38,008 nt of DNA from a virus (IMGVR_UViG_3300048672_000439:1-38008), one strand, 5' to 3'. Counted from the stretch's first letter, positions 12,125 to 21,151 are shown. Translations and numbers: made by a program. The notes: generated by a model from the sequence alone, not told the origin.

Positions 12125-13950
12125 GATATAAGGACATTTACGACTATGTGACTATTAAGGAGAACGAGTACGCGCAAGCCATAGATATAAATGGTTGGCA
12201 GTGGTCTATGGTTGACCATATCAAGACCTCTTTCTACTACCAGCATGGCCGCCTACTGAATGGAAACGACGAGGATACCCCGGTAATAAACATTACCCGG
12301 CCTCTTACTGGCCTTCAGATGCGGGCTGAAAACATAGACGTAAAGGATATTACAATCTACGTTGACGAACCTGATTCCGCTCACCTATCTTTCCTGATTA
12401 AGAAGTACCACGACGATGTATTTGTTGTGGAGAACGATATTGACACGTTCCTGAATGAGGTAAACGAGTCAAAGGTCGTCTATGGTGGTGGTTTGGCAAA
12501 GAAGATGGACCGTGCCCGCCCGGAAGTCATACCACTGCAATCCATAGCGTTCTGCGACCAAACTAATCTACTGGGTGCTCCTGTCGGTTTCAAGCATGAC
12601 TATAACCCTGATGAACTCCTGCAAATGGCTGATATGGGCTGGGGGCAGGAATCGAACGGCGCAAACATCACCCTTCAACAGCTCGTAGACCTTGCAGATG
12701 AGTCAAAGGTTATTGACAAGATGACAGGTATGCCGGTGAAGTCCACAACAAAGACTATCAAGGTATACGAGATACACGGTTCGCTCCCCGTTGCATTTCT
12801 TGACGACTCTGATAACTACAGCAAGTTCAAGTATCAACTGCACATTGTAGCTTTCTACCACACATCTGACGGCAAACAGCAGGGCGTTACGTTGTTCCGC
12901 AAGGCGCAGAAAGAGGGTAACTTGAAGTTACTTCTCCGAGACAAGATTTACAACCGTGCTCTTGGTTTTGGTGGTGCAGAAGAACTCTTTGAACAGCAAG
13001 TATGGTCTACCTGGAGCGTGATTCAGCAGAAGAACATGCTTGAGGCTGCATCAAAGGTTATTCTCAAGAGTACCGACCCGACCCTCTCCGCAAAGCACCC
13101 CACAGGACTCAAGGGCCTCGATAACCTGTCAATCCTCAATCTCCAGCAGGGAGCGGATATGACCCAGGTTGATACGACACCCCGCGCCTATCAGTTATTC
13201 ACCAACTTTGAAAGTGCGCTCCGCGAATCAGCACAGACCACTTCAGGTGCCACTGATGCTCTACTTGGAAAGAATCCGTCCTCCGGCACCCCGTTCAAAC
13301 TTCAAGACCTCGTTACACAAGAAGGCCAGGGGCAGCATGAATACCGCCGTATGCCCTACGCGAAGTTCATCGAATCGGTCTACATGGATTGGTTGTTTCC
13401 CTATATCGTCAATGAGATTACTAAAGGTACGCAGTTCATGTCAGAGCTGTCTGTGGAGGAAATGCAGTATGTGGTTAGTTGCGTGGTTCGGAACGCTTCA
13501 AAGCAATACGTCTATGAGCAGATTGTAAGCGGTAAGGACTTTAATCCTGATGAAGTAAAAGCGTTTGAGGCGCGTATTAAAGAGGAGTTCATGCAGGGTG
13601 GCAACAAGAGGTTCCTTGAAACACTGGCGGGTGAGTTCAAGAACAAGCCTCTTAAAGTTAAGGTAAACGTTGCAGGCAAACAAAAGAACCTTTCCGCTAT
13701 GACCGACAAGCTCGTCAATATCTTCCGTATGATATTTGCCAACCCCCAGGGCTTCCAGGCCGCTCTACAGATACCAGGCATGGCCAAGAACTGGAACGAG
13801 ATACTCGAATATTCTGGTCTTACGCCCGGTGACTTCTCGTTGGCGTATCAGCAGGCAGTTCCTTCCCCTATCCAACAGCAGCAGCTTGCGGCCCCTGGGG
13901 GGCAAACGAGTGTGCCGCAGTTGGACTTAACAGCAGAAGCTAAACAATAA
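12121..13950 (+). CDS. Portal protein, 609 aa
   Basis: Identified from position (next large gene after the terminase, before scaffold and capsid), length (podovirus portals are often 500-730 aa) and composition. It has an N-terminal mixed domain, a long central region and KFIESVYMDWLFPYIVNEI followed by helical segments. The C-terminus is Gln-rich (SPIQQQQLAAPGGQ), as in portals with flexible tails. Portals form the dodecameric ring for DNA entry and exit. It is coupled to the preceding gene by 4 nt. Sequence motifs for portals are weak, so the call rests mainly on synteny. Confidence 0.85.
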   Translation: MRYKDIYDYVTIKENEYAQAIDINGWQWSMVDHIKTSFYYQHGRLLNGNDEDTPVINITRPLTGLQMRAENIDVKDITIYVDEPDSAHLSFLIKKYHDDVFVVENDIDTFLNEVNESKVVYGGGLAKKMDRARPEVIPLQSIAFCDQTNLLGAPVGFKHDYNPDELLQMADMGWGQESNGANITLQQLVDLADESKVIDKMTGMPVKSTTKTIKVYEIHGSLPVAFLDDSDNYSKFKYQLHIVAFYHTSDGKQQGVTLFRKAQKEGNLKLLLRDKIYNRALGFGGAEELFEQQVWSTWSVIQQKNMLEAASKVILKSTDPTLSAKHPTGLKGLDNLSILNLQQGADMTQVDTTPRAYQLFTNFESALRESAQTTSGATDALLGKNPSSGTPFKLQDLVTQEGQGQHEYRRMPYAKFIESVYMDWLFPYIVNEITKGTQFMSELSVEEMQYVVSCVVRNASKQYVYEQIVSGKDFNPDEVKAFEARIKEEFMQGGNKRFLETLAGEFKNKPLKVKVNVAGKQKNLSAMTDKLVNIFRMIFANPQGFQAALQIPGMAKNWNEILEYSGLTPGDFSLAYQQAVPSPIQQQQLAAPGGQTSVPQLDLTAEAKQ

Positions 13951-13952
13951 TC

Positions 13953-14294
13953 ATGGATACCCCGTACTTGTCGGATATTGAGCAGCAGAAAGTAACCTCG
14001 TTTCTTAATGACGCTATTCTCGTGGAGGCGGTTAAGAAGGTGTTGTTTCGGCCTATTTACAGTGAGGGAGTGCTTGCAGCAGATAAGTCCCCTAACGCCC
14101 TTATGAACTTCGCACTCAACGTCTATAAGACCAGTCACGACGGCTCAAACGAGATGTATTCAGACGAGGAGTTGGGGAGACTTACGAAAGTGCGACGCTT
14201 GGCAATTGAGTTAGTGATAACAGCATTCCGCGAGCTTGAACAGCTACGGAAGGTCGAGGGAGCAGTATTAGAAAGTAAAAATAAAGCACGTTAA
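13953..14294 (+). CDS. Hypothetical head-module protein, 113 aa
   Basis: Starts 3 nt after the portal. Mostly helical: SDIEQQKVTSFLNDAILVEAV, LGRLTKVRRLAIELVITAF, then a charged tail ESKNKAR. Many phages carry a small helical protein of this size after the portal. Function unknown. Confidence 0.75.
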   Translation: MDTPYLSDIEQQKVTSFLNDAILVEAVKKVLFRPIYSEGVLAADKSPNALMNFALNVYKTSHDGSNEMYSDEELGRLTKVRRLAIELVITAFRELEQLRKVEGAVLESKNKAR

Positions 14295-14705
14295 ATGAAA
14301 ACGATTACTAAAATTGAGATTATTGTAGCGGTACTAGGAGTCTTCTGTGCCGTCTATGTCTACGGATTAGTTTCGCAACCGCAGGTCGTATTTGGTGGTG
14401 CACCTTCAGGTTTGCAAGCAACCGTATCAACTACTTCACCCGCAGCAGTGGGGCCGCAATACGCTGCAACGATTATCGCAACCACAACCTGTGCCGCCAG
14501 AATCATTACTACGTTTGCACAGCCTATTACACTGACATTCTCCGACCGAGGTACTACATCAACTGAAATGCCTGGGGCGTTGTATGGTCATCTGCAGTTA
14601 GGAAGTACAACGGTAGTATATGACGCAGAGCAGTTCGGTTGTGGCTTGGTTCGAGCGTTTGGTTTTGGGGCTTCCACAACCATAACGATAACGAATACGA
14701 AGTAG
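14295..14705 (+). CDS. Membrane-anchored beta-rich protein, 136 aa
   Basis: ATG directly follows the previous stop. The N-terminal hydrophobic segment (about 8-26, IIVAVLGVFCAVYVYGLV) is a signal anchor. The rest is Thr/Ser/Ala-rich with beta character (TTSTEMPGALYGHLQLGSTT) and ends in TTITITNTK. Two cysteines (SerThrCys near 68 and FGCG near 115) could pair outside the membrane. Position with the head genes suggests a virion-associated or assembly protein. Confidence 0.7.
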   Translation: MKTITKIEIIVAVLGVFCAVYVYGLVSQPQVVFGGAPSGLQATVSTTSPAAVGPQYAATIIATTTCAARIITTFAQPITLTFSDRGTTSTEMPGALYGHLQLGSTTVVYDAEQFGCGLVRAFGFGASTTITITNTK

Positions 14706-14726
14706 TTTATTAGTAGTATTACGAGT

Positions 14727-14864
14727 ATGAGTCTAAAGAATGCCCGGCTCGCCTCTCTACGGGACAAATTAGAGAGCAAAGAAGTGAAGGAGGTTATCAG
14801 TGAACAGCTTGCAGAGGTTACAGAGAAAAAGGTCGAAATTAAAAGCAAAAAATCTACAAAGTAA
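14727..14864 (+). CDS. Small charged coiled-coil protein, 45 aa
   Basis: ATG 14727 to TAA 14862-14864. MSLKNARLASLRDKLESKEV continues as a charged helix with heptad-like leucines and a Lys-rich end. One-base overlap with the next ATG (14864) supports co-translation. Function unknown. Confidence 0.6.
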   Translation: MSLKNARLASLRDKLESKEVKEVISEQLAEVTEKKVEIKSKKSTK

Positions 14865-15397
14865 TGTTAAAATCAATTATTGCAAGTGTCGTTGCTTCTG
14901 TGGTCGTAGTCGCGGTGATTATGGTTGCATTTCCTTCGACACAGACTGTCATAGAGCGCGTTGGTGCAAACCCTGGCCCGGAATTCTACTCACACTTGTT
15001 TGCAAAGCAGGGTGTTACAGCGGGTGGCTACGTCGCAACGACAACTGATTACGTTACGGTATCGTATACCACACAGGCCAAGGACTTCGCTTCCTTGCCG
15101 ACGGTATTCAGTATCCTTCCGAACATCAACACCACGATTACGCTTGATGCTTCCTCAACCTTGGCGATGATTCCTGTAGTCGGCGATGCAACAACGATAT
15201 ATGTTCGTAACGCTTCAACGACCGCAGGTGCAACCATTACCTTTGCCGCAAAGAACAGTTCGCTTGACCTGCAATTCGCAGAGGCAACAGGTGGTGACTT
15301 GGTATTGTCAGGGCTTGATTGGGCGAAAGTGACGTTCATTCGCACAGCGGCTCTCACGGTGACGGTTATCTTCGACGAAATGACGGAGGCAGACTAA
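14864..15397 (+). CDS. Membrane-anchored beta-sandwich-like protein, 177 aa
   Basis: A hydrophobic segment at about 4-24 (SIIASVVASVVVVAVIMVAF) is followed by a beta-rich domain with repeated TTITLDASSTLA, ATTIYVRNASTTAGATITF and DLVLSGLDWAKVTFIR strands. The latter resembles small beta proteins encoded beside capsid genes, possibly decoration proteins. The membrane segment is unusual for a capsid component. Function not proven. Confidence 0.7.
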   Translation: MLKSIIASVVASVVVVAVIMVAFPSTQTVIERVGANPGPEFYSHLFAKQGVTAGGYVATTTDYVTVSYTTQAKDFASLPTVFSILPNINTTITLDASSTLAMIPVVGDATTIYVRNASTTAGATITFAAKNSSLDLQFAEATGGDLVLSGLDWAKVTFIRTAALTVTVIFDEMTEAD

Positions 15398-15433
15398 TAG
15401 CACATAGGTTAGCGCACCTAAACAAAAGGGCTT

Positions 15434-15439
15434 TATAAT
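15434..15439 (+). promoter_or_regulatory. Candidate -10 for the scaffold/capsid transcript
   Basis: TATAAT at 15434-15439 in the gap before the scaffold gene. No convincing -35, and the late box at the expected -30 position is not conserved (sequence at 15404-15416 does not match). Transcription would begin near 15446, inside a palindrome. Confidence 0.5.
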
Positions 15440-15441
15440 TC

Positions 15442-15490
15442 TCACTTATACAAGTGACACAAACGGCTCTCACTCCCCGCGAAAGAGTGA
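15442..15490 (+). promoter_or_regulatory. Tandem stem-loops in the scaffold/capsid leader
   Basis: TCACTT-ATAC-AAGTGA (15442-15457) and TCACTC-9 nt-GAGTGA (15470-15490) are two perfect 6-bp hairpins with almost the same stem. The first overlaps the expected transcription start and could instead be an operator. The second lies 17 bases before ATG 15507 and may stabilise or control the mRNA. Confidence 0.55.
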
Positions 15491-15506
15491 CTAACCATTC
15501 TCATTT

Positions 15507-16055
15507 ATGGAACCAAATGAAACGAAGACAGAAGGTACTGAACAGGTAGTAACTGAAACGAAGACGGACACTACGGTTCAGGACGAGGGTACACAGGAAA
15601 CTGAAAAGCCGACTGAAACCCTAGAAGCACGACGCGCTCGGCTCACTCGTGAATTGAAACAGGTTTCTAAGAAACTTGGTATCGAGGACGAGAAGCCAGC
15701 AAAAAAGCAAAAGCAGTCAGGTGAATTGGATTGGGGACAGAAAGCGTATCTAAAAGCTAGCGGCATTGAACCAACTTATTTTGGATTTGTGCAGCAGGAA
15801 CTTGAAGATAGCGGACATGACCTGGAAACATTACTTGAATCAGGATATTTCAAATCACGACTTGAAACCGAAAAAGGTAACAATGACGCTTTGAAAGCAG
15901 CTTCCATTAAAGGGACACGAACATCAACAGAACCCGCCACCTCAAAGGTTGAGTACTGGATAGCAAAAGGTAAACTGCCTGATGACCCTGAACTTCGGAT
16001 TCAAGTAGTCAATCGGAAGATAGAAATTGAACGGTCAGCTCGCGGACGCTACTAA
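15507..16055 (+). CDS. Scaffold-like protein, 182 aa
   Basis: Immediately upstream of the major capsid gene. The N-terminal ~40 residues are Glu/Thr-rich and disordered, followed by a helix rich in Arg, Leu and Lys (ARRARLTRELKQVSKKLGI). A charged helical centre and a basic C-terminus (NRKIEIERSARGRY) follow. This acidic-start, basic-end layout fits scaffolding proteins, which bind capsid subunits through the C-terminus during prohead assembly. Size is typical for short scaffolds. Confidence 0.75.
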   Translation: MEPNETKTEGTEQVVTETKTDTTVQDEGTQETEKPTETLEARRARLTRELKQVSKKLGIEDEKPAKKQKQSGELDWGQKAYLKASGIEPTYFGFVQQELEDSGHDLETLLESGYFKSRLETEKGNNDALKAASIKGTRTSTEPATSKVEYWIAKGKLPDDPELRIQVVNRKIEIERSARGRY

Positions 16056-16080
16056 GCCAACCGATTTACCTGGGATTAAA

Positions 16081-16101
16081 GGTTAATTACAGGTAATTAC
16101 A
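16081..16101 (+). repeat. Direct repeat directly before the capsid start
   Basis: GGTTAATTACA (16081-16091) is followed by GGTAATTACA (16092-16101), ending at ATG 16102. The repeat leaves no purine-rich ribosome site except the short AGG. It may be a translation enhancer or a relic of slippage. Confidence 0.6.
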
Positions 16102-16980
16102 ATGGCTAACACTATGGACACCCCGTCGGACGTAGGGGTATATAAACTGGATTTCGAGGCGAAGCTCCAGGAACGTCTTAACAAGCCCGCAACATGGAAG
16201 GAAGTATGCGATGTCCGATTCTCATCGGCCTACGCAATCAATCTCCCTTACATGAGTACGGAGTTTGTCGCGCAGACTGGAACCCGTGGCACCGCTTACG
16301 GTTTCTCGGATTTCACGCTCGCAAACGAACAGCTCAACATCGCAACGTACAAGACTGTTCCGGTATTCGCTGATGAAGCGGATTTCGCGCAGTGCTCGTA
16401 CATCGACCAGATGGATATTGCCGACCGCTCTGGCAAGCTCCTTTCTGACCAGATTGAAACGGCTGTTCTCGCAGACCACGCCGCGTGGACCAACGTTGGT
16501 GATTCATCGGGAACCATCACGTCCGGTGTCACGACTGCTATCACGGTCACCGCAACGAACATTGATGACGTAGTGCGCGGTATTCGCCGCATCGCTACGG
16601 TTGCAAACGGTTCAGACCTTATGTCTACGAACGGTTTGTTCTTCGTATGGCGACCTGCAGACTTTGAGGCACTTGAGCAGTTCGCTCAGGCCAATGGTTA
16701 TAACCTCGCAGACGCCGCTCTCAAAAACGGTATCGACCGCGGTTACTTCCTTATGGGTGCATACCACTACGTTTCCAACAGTCACGCGACTGGTGGCCAC
16801 GTATTCGCTGGTGTGAAGCGCATTCACAAGGTCGGCGTTCTTCGCCAGACTTGGGGCAAGTTGAAGGTTACGGAAGACCCTGGCCTCCAGTCAGGTAAGG
16901 GCTTCATCACGCGTGCAGACTTCGGTGTCAAGACCCCCACGGGCCTTGCAACGATTCTTTACGATGTGAACGTCGCGTAA
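16102..16980 (+). CDS. Major capsid protein, 292 aa
   Basis: The position after portal and scaffold, the length and the composition fit a HK97-type major capsid protein. Features include a helical start, a long beta-rich middle (TAYGFSDFTLANEQLNIATYKTV), the helix DIADRSGKLLSDQIETAV, and the region DDVVRGIRRIATVANGSDLMS followed by GLFFVWRPADFEALEQ. A C-terminal segment includes KGFITRADFGVKTPTGLATILYDV. GC content and codon choice are visibly higher than in nearby accessory genes (many -ggc, -acc, -cgc codons), as expected for a highly expressed gene. Confidence 0.85.
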   Translation: MANTMDTPSDVGVYKLDFEAKLQERLNKPATWKEVCDVRFSSAYAINLPYMSTEFVAQTGTRGTAYGFSDFTLANEQLNIATYKTVPVFADEADFAQCSYIDQMDIADRSGKLLSDQIETAVLADHAAWTNVGDSSGTITSGVTTAITVTATNIDDVVRGIRRIATVANGSDLMSTNGLFFVWRPADFEALEQFAQANGYNLADAALKNGIDRGYFLMGAYHYVSNSHATGGHVFAGVKRIHKVGVLRQTWGKLKVTEDPGLQSGKGFITRADFGVKTPTGLATILYDVNVA

Positions 16981-16982
16981 AT

Positions 16983-17029
16983 GGCTCTGTAGAGCCTTGC
17001 TTCTACACTCTACCCCTTTATTGGGGTAG
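16983..17029 (+). terminator. Two hairpins after the capsid gene
   Basis: GGCTC-TGTA-GAGCC (16983-16996) is followed by TTGCTTC, a weak intrinsic-terminator form. CTACCCC-TTTATT-GGGGTAG (17010-17029) lies 4 bases before the GTG start at 17034 and has no U tract. They may partly end the abundant capsid message or limit translation of the next gene. Confidence 0.5.
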
Positions 17030-17033
17030 CGAT

Positions 17034-17609
17034 GTGGACACAAATAAACCCAAAATAATGCTCGGTCTGTTGTCAAATCGTGGTTTCAAGAACCAGACTG
17101 TTATGTCCTTGCTCCACATGGTTAATAACTCCCGTGAGATTGAGTGGTTTCCTGTCATGTCACCTACCTGTTACTCCATTTCAGAGCATAGGAACTGGCT
17201 TGCGGCGCAATCAGTGAAACGTGAGTGTGATTACCTCATGATGGTTGATGATGACATGGTATTCCCGCCTGAAACTGCATCTGTATTGCTCTCTCGTAAC
17301 AAGGATATTATCTCGGTGCCGTATCACACGAAGAAGTTTCCGAAATGCCTCAACGTTTTAGTGTTAGAACCTACGGACAATGCAGAGGAAAAGTTTGTCG
17401 AAGTATCAGCCGTTGGAACTGGGATTATTCTGATAAAGACATCTGTATTTCAAACAGTGTCCCAACCGTGGTTTGACATAGACAAGGAGCCTAATGGATT
17501 TACCACTATGGGTGAGGATTTCTGGTTCTGCCGGAAGGCACGCGAGAATGGTATTAAGATTTGGTCTGAACCTTTAGAAATCGGTCATTTAGGAGATTAT
17601 CTTTATTAA
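17034..17609 (+). CDS. Glycosyltransferase-like protein (GT-A fold), 191 aa
   Basis: GTG 17034 is the only start that keeps the full domain; ATG 17032 is in another frame and quickly stops. Start KPKIMLGLLSNRGFKNQTVMSLL is a first beta strand and helix. YLMMVDDDMVFPPE (68-80) holds the DxD metal motif of GT-A enzymes. TTMGEDFWFCRKARENGIKIW (158-178) is the usual acceptor-side motif, and IGHLGD supplies a final His185. Short single-domain enzymes of this kind transfer a sugar from a nucleotide sugar. The setting between capsid and connector genes suggests a virion protein as substrate, but that is inference. Confidence 0.75.
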   Translation: MDTNKPKIMLGLLSNRGFKNQTVMSLLHMVNNSREIEWFPVMSPTCYSISEHRNWLAAQSVKRECDYLMMVDDDMVFPPETASVLLSRNKDIISVPYHTKKFPKCLNVLVLEPTDNAEEKFVEVSAVGTGIILIKTSVFQTVSQPWFDIDKEPNGFTTMGEDFWFCRKARENGIKIWSEPLEIGHLGDYLY

Positions 17610-17615
17610 CATACT

Positions 17616-18317
17616 ATGACTATCGCAGACTGCTACAGTGAAATAAGACTACTTTGTGACGCGACGTCTACAAGCTACACTGACGCGAATATCTTGCGTC
17701 GGTTCAATGCTGCCCAAGAGGAATTTACCGTTGAAATATCAAAAGCAGTTGGGAAAGCACAGTTTGATGACCTTAACTGGACTGACCTTCCCGTTGGCAC
17801 AATCACATTACAAGAGGGCGTCAGTAAATATACTATCGCTGACAGGTTCTTGGGGTACGATAGGTTCTCCGTATTAGACGCTGGTGGAAAATGGCAACCG
17901 CTTGAAAATATTGACCCGCGCGATTTCGTCGGAAGCGAAATTGAACAGGCTTTTGCCGCGACAGGACTCCCTACACATATTGATAAGCTCGAAAACACCA
18001 TTAAGCTCTATCCAGCTCCAACTGCTACAGCAGTAACCCTGGCGGCTGGGTTGAAATTCCGTCTATTGCGTACCTCATACACGATTAGCTCTGGCGAAGC
18101 GACCACCGGCACGCTTGTACCAGGTATTGCCACCCCGTTTCACATGACACTGTGCAAGATGACCGCACTTCCTTATTGTAAATCGTATAAACCTGAACGT
18201 GTCGTTACTTTGACGAATGATATAAACGCTGATAAAGCAAAGGCAATTGAATTTTACAGTATGCGTGATAAGACGGAACCTGAAAGGATGACGATGGCAA
18301 CCATAAAACATCGCTAA
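17616..18317 (+). CDS. Head-tail connector / tail tube A-like protein, 233 aa
   Basis: Start MTIADCYSEIRLLCDATSTSYTDANILRRFNAAQEEF is a helical pattern typical of podovirus adaptor (gp11/gp4-like) proteins. The middle is beta-rich (LNWTDLPVGTITLQEGVSKYTIADRF) and the end helical. Order (capsid, adaptor, large beta tail protein) fits a short-tailed phage. Exact homology not testable here. Confidence 0.7.
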   Translation: MTIADCYSEIRLLCDATSTSYTDANILRRFNAAQEEFTVEISKAVGKAQFDDLNWTDLPVGTITLQEGVSKYTIADRFLGYDRFSVLDAGGKWQPLENIDPRDFVGSEIEQAFAATGLPTHIDKLENTIKLYPAPTATAVTLAAGLKFRLLRTSYTISSGEATTGTLVPGIATPFHMTLCKMTALPYCKSYKPERVVTLTNDINADKAKAIEFYSMRDKTEPERMTMATIKHR

Positions 18318-18506
18318 ATGACAGTATCAATCACAAACGAATCAAAAAATACGGTATCGCTTTCATTGGAGAGCAGGGTAACGTCTTTGACGTGGGGAGA
18401 AGCTAGCTTTCCGTCGAGTCAGGCAGCAGGAACATGGGGTAACCCCGGTAGTAACGTTATAGAGGAATCAAAGAATACAGTATCAGTAACATTAGAAAGC
18501 CGATGA
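18318..18506 (+). CDS. Small protein with internal repeat, 62 aa
   Basis: ATG follows the previous stop directly. The block NESKNTVSLSLESR at residues 7-20 recurs as EESKNTVSVTLESR at the C-terminus, with a TWGEA/TWGNPG pair between. Stop overlaps ATG 18503. Similar short repeat proteins occur in phage tail operons. Function unknown. Confidence 0.7.
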   Translation: MTVSITNESKNTVSLSLESRVTSLTWGEASFPSSQAAGTWGNPGSNVIEESKNTVSVTLESR

Positions 18507-19633
18507 AATACATATTAAGCATCATTTTATCTTCCGTTCTCTCGCTTCTTCTTATTGTCACCGCATGGTTGCAAGTTCCTATTAAGTGGGTGAGCGCACC
18601 GACTACACTTGGTTCAACGGTCACGACCATTTCAAGCTCCGACACTATGTCTGACTTCCCGACCTCATATAACGCAACAATTAACTCCCTCAACAATACC
18701 AAGCTGGAGATTTCTGCATTCGCCGCAACTACTTCTAACAAGAACCTTGCAGAAGTTGGTACGATTACTACAGGGACATGGAATGCCTCGACGATTCAAC
18801 CCGCATACGGAGGCACCGGCTCAACAACCCTTCAGCAGTACGCAGTCCTGCTCGGTTCCTCTACAAACCCTATCCACGCGGTCAGTGGGCTTGGTAGTTC
18901 GGGACAGGTACTTGTGTCAAATGGAATTGGTTTGAAACCGTCGTGGCAGTCTGTATCGGTCAACCAGTCTCTCGACTATACATGGTCTGGGTATCATATT
19001 TTTAGTTATGGGCTCTTTGCGACAAGAGCTTCGACAACCCACGCGACAACGACTACACTCTCTGTAAATGGTGTGAACTACCGTTGGCCGTCATCAAATA
19101 ATGCATCTTCAACAGTATTATCGAATGACGGAAGCGGTAACTTGTTGTGGATTCTGCCAGAGTGGAGGCTTATTACCGCAACGACTACAACTGTTTCATT
19201 GAATACTGCAACGGTAACGTTACCTTTCTCTTCGCGGTTCTATAAAGTATATGTGTCTGTTGCCAGCAGCACAAACCTTGCTACGCAATTCTATTTCAAC
19301 GGTGACCATTCAGCTTCCTATGGATATAGTTATTATGAAAATACTACTCGTGCCATTGGCAGCAGCGCAACCGAGATATCTATGTTTGCGACTGGCACAA
19401 CGTCACCACTATTCTTTGATTTTGATATTGACAACAGCGGTGCAAATGGCGCAGGACGGAGAACATTCGTAACATGGAAAGGATTAGGTTCAGTCGGTGC
19501 GATGTATCCAGTTGATTTTCATGGTTCAGGTGTCTACGCAAACACAAGTCCTATCACTTCGATTCAATTCATTTCTTCAGGTGGTTCATACGGAGCAGGA
19601 ACAATATTTCAAGTATATGGTTCAAATAACTAG
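18503..19633 (+). CDS. Fibre-like protein with N-terminal membrane segment, 376 aa
   Basis: N-terminal hydrophobic segment (4-22, ILSIILSSVLSLLLIVTAW). The middle carries LAEVGTITTGTWNASTIQPAYGGTGSTT, the repeat widespread in tail-fibre and adhesin proteins. Ser/Thr/Gly-rich beta strands follow to a C-terminal domain (FYFNGDHSASYGYSYYE, TFVTWKGLGSVGAMYPVDFHGSG) that may be a carbohydrate-binding jelly roll. The presence of a signal anchor on a fibre is unusual. Probably a receptor-binding or surface protein. Confidence 0.75.
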   Translation: MKYILSIILSSVLSLLLIVTAWLQVPIKWVSAPTTLGSTVTTISSSDTMSDFPTSYNATINSLNNTKLEISAFAATTSNKNLAEVGTITTGTWNASTIQPAYGGTGSTTLQQYAVLLGSSTNPIHAVSGLGSSGQVLVSNGIGLKPSWQSVSVNQSLDYTWSGYHIFSYGLFATRASTTHATTTTLSVNGVNYRWPSSNNASSTVLSNDGSGNLLWILPEWRLITATTTTVSLNTATVTLPFSSRFYKVYVSVASSTNLATQFYFNGDHSASYGYSYYENTTRAIGSSATEISMFATGTTSPLFFDFDIDNSGANGAGRRTFVTWKGLGSVGAMYPVDFHGSGVYANTSPITSIQFISSGGSYGAGTIFQVYGSNN

Positions 19634-19644
19634 CTAAATCCATA

Positions 19645-21147
19645 ATGTCTATACCATTCAAAATTGACCGATTCGACCTTGGTATGACGAATAACATTCG
19701 TGATACGTTTGGTATGTCACCAATAACTAAAAACTTCGATACCATCTCCAAAAAGAATGCCCTCATTCCATACAGACAGTCTGAAACTGGCGACGATACC
19801 GCTTCTACCAGGCAGATTACACAAATGGTGCAATACGATGACGTTTCGGGGAACACCTATGTATACGGATTAGGAAAAGACCCCTCGAATGAGTATGTAA
19901 AGATATTCAAAAAGTCAGATTTTACCGACGCAACCTGGTCAGCGCCAGCGAACGGTGCCTCGGCGTCCGGAAACCGTGAGCAAAACGTATTAGTTGAATA
20001 TCACGGATTTCTTTACGGTTTGCGCGCTGGTACGTCTGTATGGAAGGCCGATGTCGCTGCGGCGAGCGCATTTACAGAGGCGGATGCAGCTATTACTTAC
20101 ACATCAGCAGCACAAGGACTAGTACATTCACGAGATGATATTCTGTATATCCCCTATTATGATTCAGCGACAGGAAATGCGGCTATAGCTAAAAACAATA
20201 GCGGCGCGTGGACTGCTACTGCATTACAATTACCGAAATTCAAAATTCCTATAGGGCTCTGCGAAGATGGAAACTATCTTGGGTGTGGTGCCCGTCCTGC
20301 GTCAGGTATCGGTAGGTCAACCTACTATCTGTGGGATAGGGATAGCTCACTCACGACGCTATCGGATAAGATAGATTTTGGTTATGGGAGTCTGCAAGTT
20401 ATCGAAAAAATAGACGGTGTTACTTTCGGGGTATCTGTCGTTGGAGACTCAACCAATGGTTCTAAATACAGAATGATTGTTCGATATTGGGATGGGTCAG
20501 GTTCAGAGGCACAGTTTATGGCGCAATTTGATTTTGATGGTGTCCCAACAGTCTATGGAAAACAGAAAGTAGACAAAAAGATACTTTTCTCCGTAATTGG
20601 AACTATTAACGGTGAGGTTATGGACGGGCTCTGGGCTATTTCAAAAAATAAGAATGGGACATATGCCGTGACCTTTGACCGGTTGGTAAATAACGATACG
20701 GGGCTGACGTCGAGCAAATTTATAAAAGGATTTTTCCAGCTTGGAGATATTGTTTTCATTAGTTATCAAAGTAGCGGCACCTTTGGCATGTCAAAGACTG
20801 ACGACCAAGCTACCTACAACTCAACATCAATATATGAAACTACCGTATTCGATGCGGGAGATAAGAGGAACAGGAAAGACCTTATCGGAATTACTGTAAC
20901 GACAGAACCCCTGCCGACGAACGGCTCGTATACTATTAAATATAAGGCTGATGCTGATTCGTCGTGGACGACCATCTTTACCGAATCAACTGACAATTCC
21001 ATCTCCCACTCTGCAATCAATATCGAGAGCACAGGGGCGCAACTTCCCAGCGGAAAAGAACTCCGTTTTCGTATTGAATCAACTGGGGGAGCGGTCATCA
21101 CTAGTCTCTACGGTGAGGTCGGTGTTGCAAAGGACGATTTATACTAA
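19645..21147 (+). CDS. Large beta-propeller-like tail protein, 500 aa
   Basis: Start MSIPFKIDRFDLGMTNNIRD resembles the opening of tail proteins that plug the portal. The body has blade-like units: QNVLVEYHGFLYGLRAGTSV, DDILYIPYYDSATGNA, YLWDRDSSLTTLSDK, KILFSVIGTINGEVMDGLW and DIVFISYQSSGTF. The C-terminal part is a fibronectin-like domain. Equivalent by position to tail tubular protein B in podoviruses, which forms the nozzle. No signal sequence. Confidence 0.7.
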   Translation: MSIPFKIDRFDLGMTNNIRDTFGMSPITKNFDTISKKNALIPYRQSETGDDTASTRQITQMVQYDDVSGNTYVYGLGKDPSNEYVKIFKKSDFTDATWSAPANGASASGNREQNVLVEYHGFLYGLRAGTSVWKADVAAASAFTEADAAITYTSAAQGLVHSRDDILYIPYYDSATGNAAIAKNNSGAWTATALQLPKFKIPIGLCEDGNYLGCGARPASGIGRSTYYLWDRDSSLTTLSDKIDFGYGSLQVIEKIDGVTFGVSVVGDSTNGSKYRMIVRYWDGSGSEAQFMAQFDFDGVPTVYGKQKVDKKILFSVIGTINGEVMDGLWAISKNKNGTYAVTFDRLVNNDTGLTSSKFIKGFFQLGDIVFISYQSSGTFGMSKTDDQATYNSTSIYETTVFDAGDKRNRKDLIGITVTTEPLPTNGSYTIKYKADADSSWTTIFTESTDNSISHSAINIESTGAQLPSGKELRFRIESTGGAVITSLYGEVGVAKDDLY

Positions 21148-21151
21148 CTAT

